In this document: one piece after another, positions 21,629-34,640 of the stretch
Layout: each line of letters starts with the position of its first letter
Position numbering within the stretch: position 1 is the stretch's first letter
From: Lasioglossum baleicum
Lineage: Eukaryota > Arthropoda > Insecta > Hymenoptera > Halictidae
Reading direction: 5' to 3'
DNA length: 64,000 nt
Assembly: GCF_051020765.1 (NCBI RefSeq)
Contig: NW_027469084.1
Coordinates: forward strand, 1,364,001 to 1,428,000
Notes under the pieces: generated by a model
Told to the model about the DNA's origin: nothing
What the model saw: only the letters and a program-made list of their open reading frames with translations
Database searches by the model: none
Translations under genes and position numbers: made by a program

Positions 21629-22442
21629 TTACGATAAATGTATGTATACTTGAGTCCTTAAGGGGTTCACGTTTTCTGTTACGTTACGATTGGCCTCGGC
21701 ACTTCCGTTACAAGAGTCTAATGTATTCTTTACATTATACAGATCGTTCAAAACGCGTAAGGCAGAGATTTTGTCAGTCGACGTCTTAATGTCGAAGTCG
21801 TTATTGTTAAAGTCATCGAAATTGCGCGGGTATCTAGGCGCAACGTTCGAGAGTAAGGCAGACTCGGTGGCTAATATTTTACCAAATGTACTATAATCTG
21901 TTTTCTTTCGGGCAAATGCTTTCTGCAAAGACCAGAATGCAGGCCTACCTGTACCAAGTGGTAACATTTGAAACAGTAACGATTTGCTAGTTGCTCCATC
22001 CGATGGTCTCTTCAGCTGAATGTATACTTGAACGGGATGGTCCACTTGTTGTATACGGTAAGTCGGTGTTTTGAACACTATCGCAATTAGCTCATGTACA
22101 TCAGTAGGCTGAAAACCACCAAATCCTTCCCACACCACTTGCCCGTCCTTCTCTTCGAAAAATCGGACCTGTATGTCGTTTTTTTGCAAACTTCTCGCAT
22201 AGCAAAATTATTACCAAACCACCCTTGACCAAAGCTGTAGAATGACTGGGCTTGACAACTACAAGATTCGACATTGCCTTCTTATCAAATATAGGATCGG
22301 ACACAACCGCCGGTAACGCGACATTGAATTTTCCCTTCTGAGATCCTTCTAAGAAAACTTGGAAACATAATCTCACCGCTTTCAGATCGATGCTAGTAGG
22401 CTGTCTTTTATGTTTGAAGCCAGTTCGAAAAGGATCTACGCG
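21629..22442 (-). pseudogene. dl: Dorsal-like fragment, copy 15 (F only)
   Basis: Counterpart of copy 9. The 186-codon open run is 21629-22189. Confidence 0.88.
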
Positions 22443-22909
22443 CTGTCGCGCCGTGGCTCGTACTCTCGCTCCAGCGCTTGTGCGCATTTGCACTTCCGCT
22501 TTCGCGCTGCCAAGCCTCCACGCTCACTCTCGTACGCTTCCACTCTCGCGCTTCCGCTCGTGAGCTGTCACGTTTGCGCTCGTGCGCTCTCGCGCCTCCG
22601 CTCGTGCGCTCTCACATTCTTGCGTGCTCATGCGCTCTCGCGCCTCCATCTCGTTCCTCCGCTTTCGCGCCTACGCTCGCGATATTCAACAATACCTCGT
22701 CTTTTACGGAGACTGCGTCTCGGCAAGGGGGGAGTAATGTTCCGGCAAACCGATACGCATTCGATCCGCTTTACCTACTTCGCGTAGCCCCGATCGGGTG
22801 TCGTCACGTCGTCGAGGCGCCCGCCACTTTGCGTCCGCGGCACGCGTGAATTCGGCAGCGGATCGGCTCACTTCGGTCACGTCTGCAGCTCATGACACTC
22901 GTTTTCGTT

Positions 22910-23722
22910 TTACGATAAATGTATGTATACTTGAGTCCTTAAGGGGTTCACGTTTTCTGTTACGTTACGATTGGCCTCGGCACTTCCGTTACAAGAGTCT
23001 AATGTATTCTTTACGTTATACAGATCGTTCAAAGCACGTAAGGCAGAGATTTTGTCAGTCGACCTCTTAATGTCGAAGTCGTTATTGTTAAAGTCATCGA
23101 AATTGCGCGGGTATCAAGGCGCAACGTTCGAGTGTAAGGCAGACTCGGTGGCTAATATTTTACCAAATGTACTATAATCTGTTTTCTTTCGGGCGAATGC
23201 TTTCTGCAAAGACCAGAATGCAGGCCTACCTGTACCAAGTGGTAACATTTGAAACAGTAACGATTTGCTAGTTGCTCCATCCGATGGTCTCTTCAGCTGA
23301 ATGTATACTTGACGGGATGGTCCACTTGTTGTATACGGTAAGTCGGTGTTTTGAACACTATCGCAATTTGTTCATGTATATCAGTAGGCTGAGAACAACC
23401 AAATCCTTCCCACACCACTTGCCCGTCCTTCTCTTCGAAAAATCGGGGTTGTATGTCTTTTTTTCGCAACCATCCCGCATAGCAAAATTATTACCAAACC
23501 ACCCTTGACCAAAGCTGTAGAATGACTGGGCTATACAACTACAATATTCTACATTGCCTTCTTATCAAATATAGGATCGGACACAACCGTCGGTAACGCG
23601 ACATTGAATTTTCCCTTTTGAGATCCTTCTAAGAAAACTTGGAAACATAATCTCACCGCGTTCATATCGATGCTAGTAGGCTGTCTTTTATGTTCGAAGC
23701 CAGTTCGAAAAGGATCTACGCG
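22910..23722 (-). pseudogene. dl: Dorsal-like fragment, copy 16 (F, K*, R*, 1-nt deletion)
   Basis: Counterpart of copy 10. K* 23531-23533, R* 23114-23116, one-base loss near 23312. Confidence 0.86.
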
Positions 23723-24144
23723 CTGTCGCGCCGTCGCTCGTACTCTCGCTCCACAACTTGTGCGCATTTGCACTTCCGCTTTCGCGCTGTCAAGCCTCCA
23801 CGCTCACTCTCGTACGCCTCCACTCTCGCGCCTCCGCTGGTGCGCTGTCACATTCTTGCGTGCTCGTGCGCTCTCGCGCCTCCATCTCGTTCCTCCGCTT
23901 TCGCGCCTACGCTCGCGATATTCAACAATACCGCGTCTTTTACGGAGACTGCGTCTCGGCAAGGGGGAGTAATGTTCCGGCAAACCGATACGCATTCGAT
24001 CCACTTTACCGACTTCGCGTAGCCGCGATCGGGTGACGTCACGTCGTCGAGGTTCCCCCCACTTTGCGTCCGCGGCACGCGTAAATTCGGCAGCGGATCG
24101 GCTCACTTCGGTCACGTCTGCAGCTCATGACACTCGTTTTCGTT

Positions 24145-24958
24145 TTACGATAAATGTATGTATACTTGAGTCCTTAAGGGGTTCACGTTTTCTGTTACGT
24201 TACGATCGGCCTCGGCACTTCCGTTACAAGAGTCTAATGTATTCTTTACGTTATACAGATCGTTCAAAACGTGTAAGGCAGAGATTTTGTCAGTCGACCT
24301 CTTAATGTCGAAGTCGTTATTGTTAAAGTCATCGAAATTGCGCGGGTATCTAGGCGCAACGTTCGAGAGTAAGGCAGACTCGGTGGCTAATATTTTACCA
24401 AATGTACTATAATCTGTTTTCTTTCGGGCATGTGCTTCCCGCAAAGACTAGAATGCAGGCCTACCTGTACCAAGTGGTAACATCTGAAACAGTAACGATT
24501 TGCTAGTTGCTCCATCCGATGGTCTCTTCAGCTGAATGTATACTTGAACGGGATGGTCCACTTGTTGTATACGGTAAGTCGGTGTTTTGAACACTATCGC
24601 AATTAGCTCATGTACATCAGTAGGCTGAAAACCACCAAATCCTTCCCACACCACTTGCCCGTCCTTCTCTTCGAAAAATCGGACCTGTATGTCGTTTTTT
24701 TGCAAACTTCTCGCATAACAAAATTATTACCAAACCGCCCTTGACCAAAGCTGTAGAATGACTGGGCTTGACAACTACAAGATTCGACATTGCCTTCTTA
24801 TCAAATATAGGATCGGACACAACCGTCGGTAACGCGACATTGAATTTTCCCCTTTGAGATCCTTCTAAGAAAACTTGGAAACATAATCTTACCGCGTTCA
24901 TATCGATGCTAGTAGGCTGTCTTTTATGTTCGAAGCCAATTCGAAAAGGATCTACGCG
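24145..24958 (-). pseudogene. dl: Dorsal-like fragment, copy 17 (F, W*)
   Basis: Counterpart of copy 11. W* 24448-24450. Two private substitutions (near 24207 and 24272) alter ANRN to ADRN and ALRV to ALHV. Confidence 0.87.
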
Positions 24959-25465
24959 CTCTCGCGCCGTCGCTCGTACTCTCGCTCCACAACTTGTGCG
25001 CATTTGCACCTCCGCTTTCGCGCTGTCAAGCCTCCACGCTCGTGCGCATTTACGCCTCCGCTTTCGCGCTGTCAAGCCTCCACGCTCGTGCGCATTTATG
25101 CCTCCGCTTTCGCGCTGTCAAGCCTCCACGCTCACTCTCGTACGCCTCCACTCTCGCGCCTCCGCTGGTGCGCTGTCACGCTTGCACTTGTGCGCTCTCG
25201 CGCCTCCGCTCGTGCGCTCTCACATTCTTGCGTGCTCGTGCGCTCTCGCGCCTCCATCCCGTTCCTCCGCTTTCGCGCCTACGCTCGCGATATTCAACAA
25301 TACCGCGTCTTTTACGGAGACTGCGTCTCGGCAAGGGGGAGTAATGTTCCGGCAAACCGATACGTCGTCGAGGTTCCCCCCACTTTGCGTCCGCGGCACG
25401 CGTAAATTTGGCAGCGGATCGGCTCACTTCGGTCACGTCTGCAGCTCATTACACTCGTTTTCGTT

Positions 25466-25744
25466 TTACGATAAATGTATGTATACTTGAGTCCTTAAGG
25501 GGTTCACGTTTTCTGTTACGTTACGATTGGCCTCGGCACTTCCGTTACAAGAGTCTAATGTATTCTTTACGTTATACAGATCGTTCAAAACGCGTAAGGC
25601 AGTGATTTTGTCAGTCGACGTCTTAATGTCGAAGTCGTTATTGTTAAAGTCATCGAAATTGCGCGGGTATCTAGGCGCAACGTTCAGATCGATGCTAGTA
25701 GGCTGTCTTTTATGTTTGAAGCCAGTTCGAAAAGGATCTACGCG
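25466..25744 (-). pseudogene. dl: Dorsal-like fragment, copy 18 (del535)
   Basis: Counterpart of copy 12; junction 25685/25686, fused frame 25466-25795. Confidence 0.85.
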
Positions 25745-26210
25745 CTGTCGCGCCGCGGCTCGTACTCTCGCTCCAGCGCTTGTGCGCATTTGCACTTCCG
25801 CTTTCGCGCTGCCAAGCCTCCACGCTCACTCTCGTACGCTTCCACTCTCGCGCTTCCGCTCGTGAGCTGTCACGTTTGCGCTCGTGCGCTCTCGCGCCTC
25901 CGCTCGTGCGCTCTCACATTCTTGCGTGCTCGTGCGCTCTCGCGCCTCCATCTCGTTCCTCCGCTTTCGCGCCTACGCTCGCGATATTCAACAATACCGC
26001 GTCTTTTACGGAGACTGCGTCTCGGCAAGGGGGAGTAATGTTCCGGCAAACCGATACGCATTCGATCCACTTTACCGACTTCGCGTTGCCGCGATCGGGT
26101 GACGTCACGTCGTCGAGGTTCCCCCCACTTTGCGTCCGCGGCACGCGTAAATTCGGCAACGGATCGGCTCACGTCGGTCACGTCTGCAGCTCATGACACT
26201 CGTTTTCGTT

Positions 26211-27024
26211 TTACGATAAATGTATGTATACTTGAGTCCTTAAGGGGTTCACGTTTTCTGTTACGTTACGATTGGCCTCGGCACTTCCGTTACAAGAGTC
26301 TAATGTATTCTTTACGTTATACAGATCGTTCAAAACGCGTAAGGCAGAGATTTTGTCAGTCGACGTCTTAATGTCGAAGTCGTTATTGTTAAAGTCATCG
26401 AAATTGCGCGGGTATCTAGGCGCAACGTTCGAGAGTAAGGCAGACTCGGTGGCTAATATTTTACCAAATGTACTATAATCTGTTTTCTTTCGGGCAAATG
26501 CTTTCTGCAAAGACCAGAATGCAGGCCTACCTGTACCAAGTGGTAACATTTGAAACAGTAACGATTTGCTAGTTGCTCCATCCGATGGTCTCTTCAGCTG
26601 AATGTATACTTGACGGGATGGTCCACTTGTTGTATACGGTAAGTCGGTGTTTTGAACACTATCGCAATTAGCTCATGTACATCAGTAGGCTGAAAACCAC
26701 CAAATCCTTCCCACACCACTTGCCCGTCCTTCTCTTCGAAAAATCGGACCTGTATGTCGTTTTTTTCGCAACCATCTCGCATAGCAAAATTATTGCCAAA
26801 CCGCCCTTGACCAAAGCTGTAGAATGACTGGGCTTGACAACTACCAGATTCGGCATTGCCTTCTTATCAAATATAGGATCGGACACAACCGCCGGTAACG
26901 CGACATTGAATTTTCCCTTCTGAGATCCTTCTAAGAAAACTTGGAAACATAATCTCACCGCTTTCAGATCGATGCTAGTAGGCTGTCTTTTATGTTTGAA
27001 GCCAGTTCGAAAAGGATCTACGCG
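26211..27024 (-). pseudogene. dl: Dorsal-like fragment, copy 19 (F variant, 1-nt deletion)
   Basis: Same type as copies 7 and 13. A private substitution changes AMSNL to AMPNL (near 26853). One-base loss near 26612. Confidence 0.86.
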
Positions 27025-27490
27025 CTGTCGCGCCGTGGCTCGTACTCTCGCTCCAGCGCTTGTGCGCATTTGCACTTCCGCTTTCGCGCTGCCAAGCCTC
27101 CACGCTCACTCTCGTACGCTTCCACTCTCGCGCTTCCGCTCGTGAGCTGTCACGTTTGCGCTCGTGCGCTCTCGCGCCTCCGCTCGTGCGCTCTCACATT
27201 CTTGCGTGCTCGTGCGCTCTCGCGCCTCCATCTCGTTCCTCCGCTTTCGCGCCTACGCTCGCGATATTCAACAATACCGCGTCTTTTACGGAGACTGCGT
27301 CTCGGCAAGGGGGAGTAATGTTCCGGCAAACCGATACGCATTCGATCCACTTTACCGACTTCGCGTTGCCGCGATCGGGTGACGTCACGTCGTCGAGGTT
27401 CCCCCCACTTTGCGTCCGCGGCACGCGTAAATTCGGCAACGGATCGGCTCACTTCGGTCACGTCTGCAGCTCATGACACTCGTTTTCGTT

Positions 27491-28304
27491 TTACGATAAA
27501 TGTATGTATACTTGAGTCCTTAAGGGGTTCACGTTTTCTGTTACGTTACGATTGGCCTCGGCACTTCCGTTACAAGAGTCTAATGTATTCTTTACGTTAT
27601 ACAGATCGTTCAAAACGCGTAAGGCAGAGATTTTGTCAGTCGACGTCTTAATGTCGAAGTCGTTATTGTTAAAGTCATCGAAATTGCGCGGGTATCTAGG
27701 CGCAACGTTCGAGAGTAAGGCAGACTCGGTGGCTAATATTTTACCAAATGTACTATAATCTGTTTTCTTTCGGGCAAATGCTTTCTGCAAAGACCAGAAT
27801 GCAGGCCTACCTGTACCAAGTGGTAACATTTGAAACAGTAACGATTTGCTAGTTGCTCCATCCGATGGTCTCTTCAGCTGAATGTATACTTGACGGGATG
27901 GTCCACTTGTTGTATACGGTAAGTCGGTGTTTTGAACACTATCGCAATTAGCTCATGTACATCAGTAGGCTGAAAACCACCAAATCCTTCCCACACCACT
28001 TGCCCGTCCTTCTCTTCGAAAAATCGGACCTGTATGTCGTTTTTTTCGCAACCATCTCGCATAGCAAAATTATTGCCAAACCACCCTTGACCAAAGCTGT
28101 AGAATGACTGGGCTTGACAACTACCAGATTCGACATTGCCTTCTTATCAAATATAGGATCGGACACAACCGCCGGTAACGCGACATTGAATTTTCCCTTC
28201 TGAGATCCTTCTAAGAAAACTTGGAAACATAATCTCACCGCTTTCAGATCGATGCTAGTAGGCTGTCTTTTATGTTTGAAGCCAGTTCGAAAAGGATCTA
28301 CGCG
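27491..28304 (-). pseudogene. dl: Dorsal-like fragment, copy 20 (F variant, 1-nt deletion)
   Basis: Tandem duplicate of the copy 19 monomer. It is an extra unit relative to the 7098-bp block. One-base loss near 27892. Confidence 0.86.
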
Positions 28305-28771
28305 CTGTCGCGCCGTGGCTCGTACTCTCGCTCCAGCGCTTGTGCGCATTTGCACTTCCGCTTTCGCGCTGCCAAGCCTCCACGCTCACTCTCGTACGCT
28401 TCCACTCTCGCGCTTCCGCTCGTGAGCTGTCACGTTTGCGCTCGTGCGCTCTCGCGCCTCCGCTCGTGCGCTCTCACATTCTTGCGTGCTCGTGCGCTCT
28501 CGCGCCTCCATCTCGTTCCTCCGCTTTCGCGCCTACGCTCGCGATATTCAACAAAACCTCGTCTTTTACGGAGACTGCGTCTCGGCAAGGGGGGAGTAAT
28601 GTTCCGGCAAACCGATACGCATTCGATCCGCTTTACCTACTTTGCGTAGCCGCGATCGGGTGACGTCACGTCGTCGAGGGGCCCCCCACTTTGCGTCCGC
28701 GGCACGCGTGAATTCGGCAGCGGATCGGCTCACTTCGGTCACGTCTGCAGCTCATGACACTCGTTTTCGTT

Positions 28772-29584
28772 TTACGATAAATGTATGTATACTTGAGTCC
28801 TTAAGGGGTTCACGTTTTCTGTTACGTTACGATTGGCCTCGGCACTTCCGTTACAAGAGTCTAATGTATTCTTTACGTTATACAGATCGTTCAAAGCACG
28901 TAAGGCAGAGATTTTGTCAGTCGACCTCTTAATGTCGAAGTCGTTATTGTTAAAGTCATCGAAATTGCGCGGGTATCAAGGCGCAACGTTCGAGTGTAAG
29001 GCAGACTCGGTGGCCAATATTTTACCAAATGTACTATAATCTGTTTCTTTCGGGCGAATGCTTTCTGCAAAGACCAGAATGCAGCCTAACTGTACCAAGT
29101 GGTAACATTTGAAACAGTAACGATTTGCTAGTTGCTCCATCCGATGGTCTCTTCAACTGAATGTATACTTGAACGGGATGGTCCACTTGTTGTATACGGT
29201 AAGTCGGTGTTTTGAACACTATCGCAATTTGTTCATGTATATCAGTAGGCTGAGAACAACCAAATCCTTCCCACACCACTTGCCCGTCCTTCTCTTCGAA
29301 AAATCGGACCTGTATGTCGTTTTTTTCGCAACCATCTCGCAAAGCAAAATTATTGCCAAACCACCCTTGACCAAAGCTGTAGAATGACTGGGCTTGACAA
29401 CTACCAGATTCGACATTGCCTTCTTATCAAATATAGGATCGGACACAACCGCCGGTAACGCGACATTGAATTTTCCCTTCTGAGATCCTTCTAAGAAAAC
29501 TTGGAAACATAATCTCACCGCTTTCAGATCGATGCTAGTAGGCTGTCTTTTATGTTTGAAGCCAGTTCGAAAAGGATCTACGCG
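28772..29584 (-). pseudogene. dl: Dorsal-like fragment, copy 21 (chimeric; F variant, R*, 1-nt deletions)
   Basis: The right part (tract side) is the extra-C type of copy 20 with an intact Lys codon. The left part is the FGCSQPTDIHEQ and R* (28976-28978) type of copy 8. The switch lies near 29260-29310. Single-base losses occur near 29045 and 29087. Confidence 0.86.
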
Positions 29585-30051
29585 CTGTCGCGCCGTGGCT
29601 CGTACTCTCGCTCCAGCGCTTGTGCGCATTTGCACTTCCGCTTTCGCGCTGCCAAGCCTCCACGCTCACTCTCGTACGCTTCCACTCTCGCGCTTCCGCT
29701 CGTGAGCTGTCACGTTTGCGCTCGTGCGCTCTCGCGCCTCCGCTCGTGCGCTCTCACATTCTTGCGTGCTCGTGCGCTCTCGCGCCTCCATCTCGTTCCT
29801 CCGCTTTCGCGCCTACGCTCGCGATATTCAACAATACCTCGTCTTTTACGGAGACTGCGTCTCGGCAAGGGGGGAGTAATGTTCCGGCAAACCGATACGC
29901 ATTCGATCCGCTTTACCTACTTTGCGTAGCCGCGATCGGGTGACGTCACGTCGTCGAGGGGCCCCCCACTTTGCGTCCGCGGCACGCGTGAATTCGGCAG
30001 CGGATCGGCTCACTTCGGTCACGTCTGCAGCTCATGACACTCGTTTTCGTT

Positions 30052-30864
30052 TTACGATAAATGTATGTATACTTGAGTCCTTAAGGGGTTCACGTTTTCT
30101 GTTACGTTACGATTGGCCTCGGCACTTCCGTTACAAGAGTCTAATGTATTCTTTACGTTATACAGATCGTTCAAAGCACGTAAGGCAGAGATTTTGTCAG
30201 TCGACCTCTTAATGTCGAAGTCGTTATTGTTAAAGTCATCGAAATTGCGCGGGTATCAAGGCGCAACGTTCGAGTGTAAGGCAGACTCGGTGGCCAATAT
30301 TTTACCAAATGTACTATAATCTGTTTTCTTTCGGGCGAATGCTTTCTGCAAAGACCAGAATGCAGCCTACCTGTACCAAGTGGTAACATTTGAAACAGTA
30401 ACGATTTGCTAGTTGCTCCATCCGATGGTCTCTTCAGCTGAATGTATACTTGAACGGGATGGTCCACTTGTTGTATACGGTAAGTCGGTGTTTTGAACAC
30501 TATCGCAATTTGTTCATGTATATCAGTAGGCTGAGAACAACCAAATCCTTCCCACACCACTTGCCCGTCCTTCTCTTCGAAAAATCGGAGTTGTATGTCT
30601 TTTTTTCGCAACCATCCCGCATAGCAAAATTATTACCAAACCACCCTTGACCAAAGCTGTAGAATGACTGGGCTATACAACTACAAGATTCGACATTGCC
30701 TTCTTATCAAATATAGGATCGGACACAACCGTCGGTAACGCGACATTGAATTTTCCCTTTTGAGATCCTTCTAAGAAAACTTGGAAACATAATCTCACCG
30801 CGTTCATATCGATGCTAGTAGGCTGTCTTTTATGTTCGAAGCCAGTTCGAAAAGGATCTACGTT
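30052..30864 (-). pseudogene. dl: Dorsal-like fragment, copy 22 (F, K*, R*, 1-nt deletion)
   Basis: Same type as copies 8 and 14. K* 30673-30675, R* 30256-30258, one-base loss near 30365. The chimeric 194-codon frame is 30673-31257. Confidence 0.86.
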
Positions 30865-31286
30865 CTGTCGCGCCGTCGCTCGTACTCTCGCTCCAGCGCT
30901 TATGCGCATTTGCACTTCCGCTTTCGCGCTGTCAAGCCTCCACGCTAACTCTCGTACGCCTCCACTCTCGCGCCTCCGCTGGTGCGCTGTCACATTCTTG
31001 CGTGCTCGTGCGCTCTCGCGCCTCCATCTCGTTCCTCCGCTTTCGCGCCTACGCTCGCGATATTCAACAATACCGCGTCTTTTACGGAGACTGCGTCTCG
31101 GCAAGGGGGAGTAATGTTCCGGCAAACCGATACGCATTCGATCCACTTTACCGACTTCGCGTAGCCGCGATCGGGTGACGTCACGTCGTCGAGGTTCCCC
31201 CCACTTTGCGTTCGCGGCACGCGTAAATTCGGCAGCGGACAGGCTCACTTCGGTCACGTCTGCAGCTCATGACACTCGTTTTCGTT

Positions 31287-31565
31287 TTACGATAAATGTA
31301 TGTATACTTGAGTCCTTAAGGGGTTCACGTTTTCTGTTACGTTACGATTGGCCTCGGCACTTCCGTTACAAGAGTCTAATGTATTCTTTACATTATACAG
31401 ATCGTTCAAAACGCGTAAGGCAGAGATTGTGTCAGTCGACGTCTTAATGTCGAAGTCGTTATTGTTAAAGTCATCGAAATTGCGCGGGTATCTAGGCGCA
31501 ACGTTCAGATCGATGCTAGTAGGCTGTCTTTTATGTTTGAAGCCAGTTCGAAAAGGATCTACGCG
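31287..31565 (-). pseudogene. dl: Dorsal-like fragment, copy 23 (del535)
   Basis: Junction 31506/31507, fused frame 31287-31616. The flanking GC-rich block is the short 1236-type, so this is the smallest monomer (701 bp). Confidence 0.85.
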
Positions 31566-32032
31566 CTGTCGCGCCGCGGCTCGTACTCTCGCTCCAGCGC
31601 TTGTGCGCATTTGCACTTCCGCTTTCGCGCTGCCAAGCCTCCACGCTCACTCTCGTACGCTTCCACTCTCGCGCTTCCGCTCGTGAGCTGTCACGTTTGC
31701 GCTCGTGCGCTCTCGCGCCTCCGCTCGTGCGCTCTCACATTCTTGCGTGCTCGTGCGCTCTCGCGCCTCCATCTCGTTCCTCCGCTTTCGCGCCTACGCT
31801 CGCGATATTCAACAATACCTCGTCTTTTACGGAGACTGCGTCTCGGCAAGGGGGGAGTAATGTTCCGGCAAACCGATACGCATTCGATCCGCTTTACCTA
31901 CTTCGCGTAGCCGCGATCGGGTGACGTCACGTCGTCGAGGCGCCCCCCACTTTGCGTCCGCGGCACGCGTGAATTCGGCAGCGGATCGGCTCACTTCGGT
32001 CACGTCTGCAGCTCATGACACTCGTTTTCGTT

Positions 32033-32846
32033 TTACGATAAATGTATGTATACTTGAGTCCTTAAGGGGTTCACGTTTTCTGTTACGTTACGATTGGCCT
32101 CGGCACTTCCGTTACAAGAGTCTAATGTATTCTTTACGTTATACAGATCGTTCAAAGCACGTAAGGCAGAGATTTTGTCAGTCGACCTCTTAATGTCGAA
32201 GTCGTTATTGTTAAAGTCATCGAAATTGCGCGGGTATCAAGGCGCAACGTTCGAGTGTAAGGCAGACTCGGTGGCTAATATTTTACCAAATGTACTATAA
32301 TCTGTTTTCTTTCGGGCGAATGCTTTCTGCAAAGACCAGAATGCAGGCCTACCTGTACCAAGTGGTAACATTTGAAACAGTAACGATTTGCTAGTTGCTC
32401 CATCCGATGGTCTCTTCAGCTGAATGTATACTTGAACGGGATGGTCCACTTGTTGTATACGGTAAGTCGGTGTTTTGAACACTATCGCAATTTGTTCATG
32501 TATATCAGTAGGCTGAGAACAACCAAATCCTTCCCACACCACTTGCCCGTCCTTCTCTTCGAAAAATCGGAGTTGTATGTCTTTTTTTCGCAACCATCCC
32601 GCATAGCAAAATTATTACCAAACCACCCTTGACCAAAGCTGTAGAATGACTGGGCTATACAACTACAAGATTCGACATTGCCTTCTTATCAAATATAGGA
32701 TCGGACACAACCGTCGGTAACGCGACATTGAATTTTCCCTTTTGAGATCCTTCTAAGAAAACTTGGAAACATAATCTCACCGCGTTCATATCGATGCTAG
32801 TAGACTGTCTTTTATGTTCGAAGCCAGTTCGAAAAGGATCTACGCG
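32033..32846 (-). pseudogene. dl: Dorsal-like fragment, copy 24 (F, K*, R*)
   Basis: K* 32655-32657, R* 32237-32239. Same subtype as copy 3; the monomers share a Gly-to-Asp difference in the opposite frame at CTAGTAGACTG. Confidence 0.87.
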
Positions 32847-33268
32847 CTGTCGCGCCGTCGCTCGTACTCTCGCTCCAGCGCTTGTGCGCATTTGTACTTC
32901 CGCTTTCGCGCTGTCAAGCCTCCACGCTCACTCTCGTACGCCTCCACTCTCGCGCCTCCGCTGCTGCGCTGTCACATTCTTGCGTGCTCGTGCGCTCTCG
33001 CGCCTCCATCTCGTTCCTCCGCTTTCGCGCCTACGCTCGCGATATTCAACAATACCGCGTCTTTTACGGAGACAGCGTCTCGGCAAGGGGGAGTAATGTT
33101 CCGGCAAACCGATACGCATTCGATCCACTTTACCGACTTCGCGTAGCCGCGATCGGGTGACGTCACGTCGTCGAGGTTCCCCCCACTTTGCGTCCGCGGC
33201 ACGCGTAAATTCGGCAGCGGATCGGCTCACTTCGGTCACGTCTGCAGCTCATGACACTCGTTTTCGTT

Positions 33269-34082
33269 TTACGATAAATGTATGTATACTTGAGTCCTTA
33301 AGGGGTTCACGTTTTCTGTTACGTTACGATTGGCCTCGGCACTTCCGTTACAAGAGTCTAATGTATTCTTTACGTTATACAGATCGTTCAAACCGCGTAA
33401 GGCAGAGATTTTGTCAGTCGACCTCTCAATGTCGATGTCGTTATTGTTAAAGTCATCGAAATTGCGCGGGTATCTAGGCGCAACGTTCGAGAGTAAGGCA
33501 GACTCGGTGGCTAATATTTTACCAAATGTACTATAATCTGTTTTCTTTCGGGCATGTGCTTCCCGCAAAGACTAGAATGCAGGCCTACCTGTACCAAGTG
33601 GTAACATCTGAAACAGTAACGATTTGCTAGTTGCTCCATCCGATGGTCTCTTCAGCTGAATGTATACTTGAACGGGATGGTCCACTTGTTGTATACGGTA
33701 AGTCGGTGTTTTGAACACTATCGCAATTAGCTCATGTACATCAGTAGGCTGAAAACCACCAAATCCTTCCCACACCACTTGCCCGTCCTTCTCTTCGAAA
33801 AATCGGACCTGTATGTCGTTTTTTTGCAAACTTCTCGCATAGCAAAATTATTACCAAACCGCCCTTGACCAAAGCTGTAGAATGACTGGGCTTGACAACT
33901 ACAAGATTCGACATTGCCTTCTTATCAAATATAGGATCGGACACAACCGTCGGTAACGCGACATTGAATTTTCCCCTTTGAGATCCTTCTAAGAAAACTT
34001 GGAAACATAATCTTACCGCGTTCATATCGATGCTAGTAGGCTGTCTTTTATGTTCGAAGCCAATTCGAAAAGGATCTACGCG
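33269..34082 (-). pseudogene. dl: Dorsal-like fragment, copy 25 (F, W*)
   Basis: W* 33572-33574. A private NNNDIDIE replaces NNNDFDIE, and ALRGLND replaces ALRVLND. Confidence 0.87.
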
Positions 34083-34640
34083 CTCTCGCGCCGTCGCTCG
34101 TACTCTCGCTCCACAACTTGTGCGCATTTGCACCTCCGCTTTCGCGCTGTCAAGCCTCCACGCTCGTGCGCATTTACGCCTCCACTTTCGCGCTGTCAAG
34201 CCTCCACGCTCGTGCGCATTTACGCCTCCGTTTTCGCGCTGTCAAGCCTCCACGCTCACTCTCGTACGCCTCCACTCTCGCGCCTCCGCTGGTGCGCTGT
34301 CACGCTTGCACTTGTGCGCTCTCGCGCCTCCGCTCGTGCGCTCTCACATTCTTGCGTGCTCGTGCGCTCTCGCGCCTCCATCCCGTTCCTCCGCTTTCCC
34401 GCCTACGCTCGCGATATTCAACAATACCGCGTCTTTTACGGAGACTGCGTCTCGGCAAGGGGGAGTAATGTTCCGGCAAACCGATACGCATTCGATCCAC
34501 TTTACCGACTTCGCGTTGCCGCGATCGGGTGACGTCACGTCGTCGAGGTTCCCCCCACTTTGCGTCCGCGGCACGCGTAAATTTGGCAGCGGATCGGCTC
34601 ACTTCGGTCACGTCTGCAGCTCATGACACTCGTTTTCGTT

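Larger units (their letters stand above)
19894..26991. repeat. Higher-order repeat 1, copy 2 (7098 bp)
   Basis: Exactly the same length and monomer order as copy 1. By eye I found about eight single-base differences (for example near 20176, 20264, 22789, 24207, 24272, 26173, 26802 and 26853), so the duplication is young. Confidence 0.92.
26992..31532. repeat. Higher-order repeat 1, rearranged third copy
   Basis: Equivalents of the 7098-bp block interrupted by two extra 1280-bp monomers (26992-28271 and 28272-29551). The block resumes in order at 29552 and ends at the 701-bp deleted monomer. Confidence 0.75.
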
